DNA of 16,321 nt from assembly GCA_902490055.1 (NCBI GenBank), contig CABUCP010000015.1:1-16321 (forward strand), in the 5' to 3' direction. Position numbers and translations under genes: made by a program. Below, piece by piece: positions 15,103 through 16,321 of the stretch (position 1 is the stretch's first letter; the number at the start of each line of letters is the position of its first letter). The notes under the pieces are model-generated. The model was given only the letters and a program-made list of their open reading frames with translations, did not search any database and was not told the DNA's origin. The DNA is from an uncultured Klebsiella sp. (GTDB taxonomy: Bacteria > Pseudomonadota > Gammaproteobacteria > Enterobacterales > Enterobacteriaceae).

Positions 15103-16321
15103 TTAGACCCGAGTACCCCACAGGTCGTATTCGTCGGCGTGTTCGACTTTCACCCGCAGCACGTCGCCCGGTTTAACGTTGGTTTCACCGTTCAGATAGA
15201 CCGCGCCGTCGATTTCCGGAGCATCGGCCATGCTGCGGCCAATTGCGCCTTCTTCGTCGACTTCATCGACCAGTACCATGATTTCACGGCCCACTTTCTC
15301 CTGCAGACGCTCAGCGGAAATCTGCTGTTGCAGCTGCATAAAGCGGTTCCAGCGCTCTTCTTTCACCTCTTCCGGCACCTGATCCGCCAGTTCGTTGGCG
15401 GTGGCGCCTTCTACCGGGCTGTATTTGAAGCAGCCGACGCGGTCGAGGCGCGCTTCTTTCAGGAAGTCGAGCAGCATCTGGAAGTCTTCTTCCGTTTCAC
15501 CCGGGAAACCGACAATAAAGGTGGAGCGCAGGGTCAGATCCGGACAGATTTCACGCCACTGTTTGATCCGCGCCAACTGGCGGTCGGCGGAACCTGGACG
15601 TTTCATCAGTTTGAGAATGCGCGGGCTGGCGTGCTGCAGCGGAATATCAAGGTACGGCAGGATCTTGCCTTCCGCCATCAGCGGGATGACATCGTCAACG
15701 TGCGGATACGGGTAGACATAGTGCAGGCGCACCCAGATGCCGAGCTTTGCCAGCTCTTCGCACAGGCTAACCATGCTGGTTTTCACCGGCATACCGTTGT
15801 GGAAACCGGTGCGGTGCTTGACGTCAACGCCGTAAGCGGAGGTGTCCTGCGAAATGACCAGCAGCTCTCTTACTCCGGCGTCGGCCAGGCGCTTGGCTTC
15901 CGCCAGCACTTCGCCGATCGGACGGCTTACCAGATCGCCGCGCATGGACGGGATAATGCAGAAGGTGCAGCGGTGGTTGCAGCCTTCGGAGATTTTTAAG
16001 TACGCGTAGTGACGCGGCGTCAGCTTAACGCCCTGTTCCGGCACCAGGCTGAGAAACGGGTTGTGCTTCGGCTTCGGCGTATAGTTGTGGACGTGTTCCA
16101 GTACCTGCTCATAGCTATGCGGACCGGTAATTTCCAGCACCTTCGGATGCACTTCGCGGATCTGATCTTCTTTCGCGCCGAGGCAGCCGGTAACGATCAC
16201 TTTGCCGTTTTCTTTTAAGGCTTCGCCGATCGCTTCGAGGGACTCCTGCACGGCGCTATCGATAAAGCCGCAGGTGTTGACGATAACCATATCGGCGTTG
16301 TCGTAGCTGGGTACGACATCA
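15103..16321 (-). CDS. rimO: Ribosomal protein S12 methylthiotransferase RimO (5' end outside window)
   Basis: Radical SAM enzyme that adds a methylthio group to the conserved Asp of ribosomal protein S12. The frame runs off the right edge. About 405 of 441 residues are visible, matching E. coli from residue 37 on; the ATG at 16290 is internal (residue 47). In full-length numbering the UPF0004 domain shows C53 (NTCGF) and C82 (TGCLGAK), two of three ligands of the auxiliary cluster; the third (C17) is outside. The radical SAM motif is GCNHRCTFC (C150, C154, C157). A C-terminal TRAM-like domain runs from [14 protein letters not shown] to LWGTRV. The gene points toward gsiD, and REP palindromes separate the two. 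Confidence 0.96.
   Translation of the reverse strand, partial: DVVPSYDNADMVIVNTCGFIDSAVQESLEAIGEALKENGKVIVTGCLGAKEDQIREVHPKVLEITGPHSYEQVLEHVHNYTPKPKHNPFLSLVPEQGVKLTPRHYAYLKISEGCNHRCTFCIIPSMRGDLVSRPIGEVLAEAKRLADAGVRELLVISQDTSAYGVDVKHRTGFHNGMPVKTSMVSLCEELAKLGIWVRLHYVYPYPHVDDVIPLMAEGKILPYLDIPLQHASPRILKLMKRPGSADRQLARIKQWREICPDLTLRSTFIVGFPGETEEDFQMLLDFLKEARLDRVGCFKYSPVEGATANELADQVPEEVKEERWNRFMQLQQQISAERLQEKVGREIMVLVDEVDEEGAIGRSMADAPEIDGAVYLNGETNVKPGDVLRVKVEHADEYDLWGTRV

Overview
The window is ordinary enterobacterial chromosome with high G+C. Nearly every protein reads as a close homologue of an Escherichia coli K-12 protein. REP-type palindromes lie between operons. The E. coli order ybiT-ybiU-ybiV-ybiW-ybiY-moeB-moeA-iaaA-gsiABCD-rimO is kept, but fsaA (normally between ybiY and moeB) and yliE/yliF (normally between gsiD and rimO) are absent. 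This suits a Klebsiella/Raoultella/Enterobacter-type genome; genus is an inference. I see no insertion sequence, prophage, tRNA, rRNA or CRISPR.

Layout. Plus strand 1-680: 3' end of ybiT (ABC-F ATPase). Minus strand 724-1989: ybiU (DUF1479, probable non-haem iron oxygenase fold). Minus strand 6420-2092: one transcription unit in the order pflE (glycyl-radical activase), pflF (glycyl radical enzyme), two REP palindromes, ybiV (HAD sugar phosphatase), terminator. Minus strand 8542-6471: moeA-moeB, molybdenum cofactor assembly, with its own promoter and terminator. Plus strand 8582-14941: iaaA-gsiA-gsiB-gsiC-gsiD, glutathione import plus an isoaspartyl peptidase. A REP cluster follows, then the 3' part of rimO on the minus strand.

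The most interesting part is 1990-6420. The pflE promoter carries a perfect FNR box placed exactly as a class II activator site. Between that box and the -10 element sits a perfect 9-4-9 inverted repeat, and its 14-bp core recurs identically just upstream of ybiU. The two units therefore look like one small regulon: a radical enzyme pair controlled by anaerobiosis plus an unknown repressor, and a putative oxygen-using enzyme under the same repressor. E. coli YbiW has been reported to open the ring of 1,5-anhydroglucitol-6-phosphate, giving a sugar phosphate cleaved by FsaA/FsaB; here the adjacent fsaA is missing.

The second notable point is ybiV. A REP palindrome ends a few bases before the conserved Asp-Met-Asp-Gly motif. 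The usual first codons are gone, and the only normal start codon left would make a protein without its catalytic nucleophile. The gene is probably broken, although the rest of it is intact.

In the gsi operon, gsiA uses a TTG start and gsiD a GTG start, and the gsiC ribosome-binding site lies inside a predicted hairpin, which could set the ratio of binding protein to permease.
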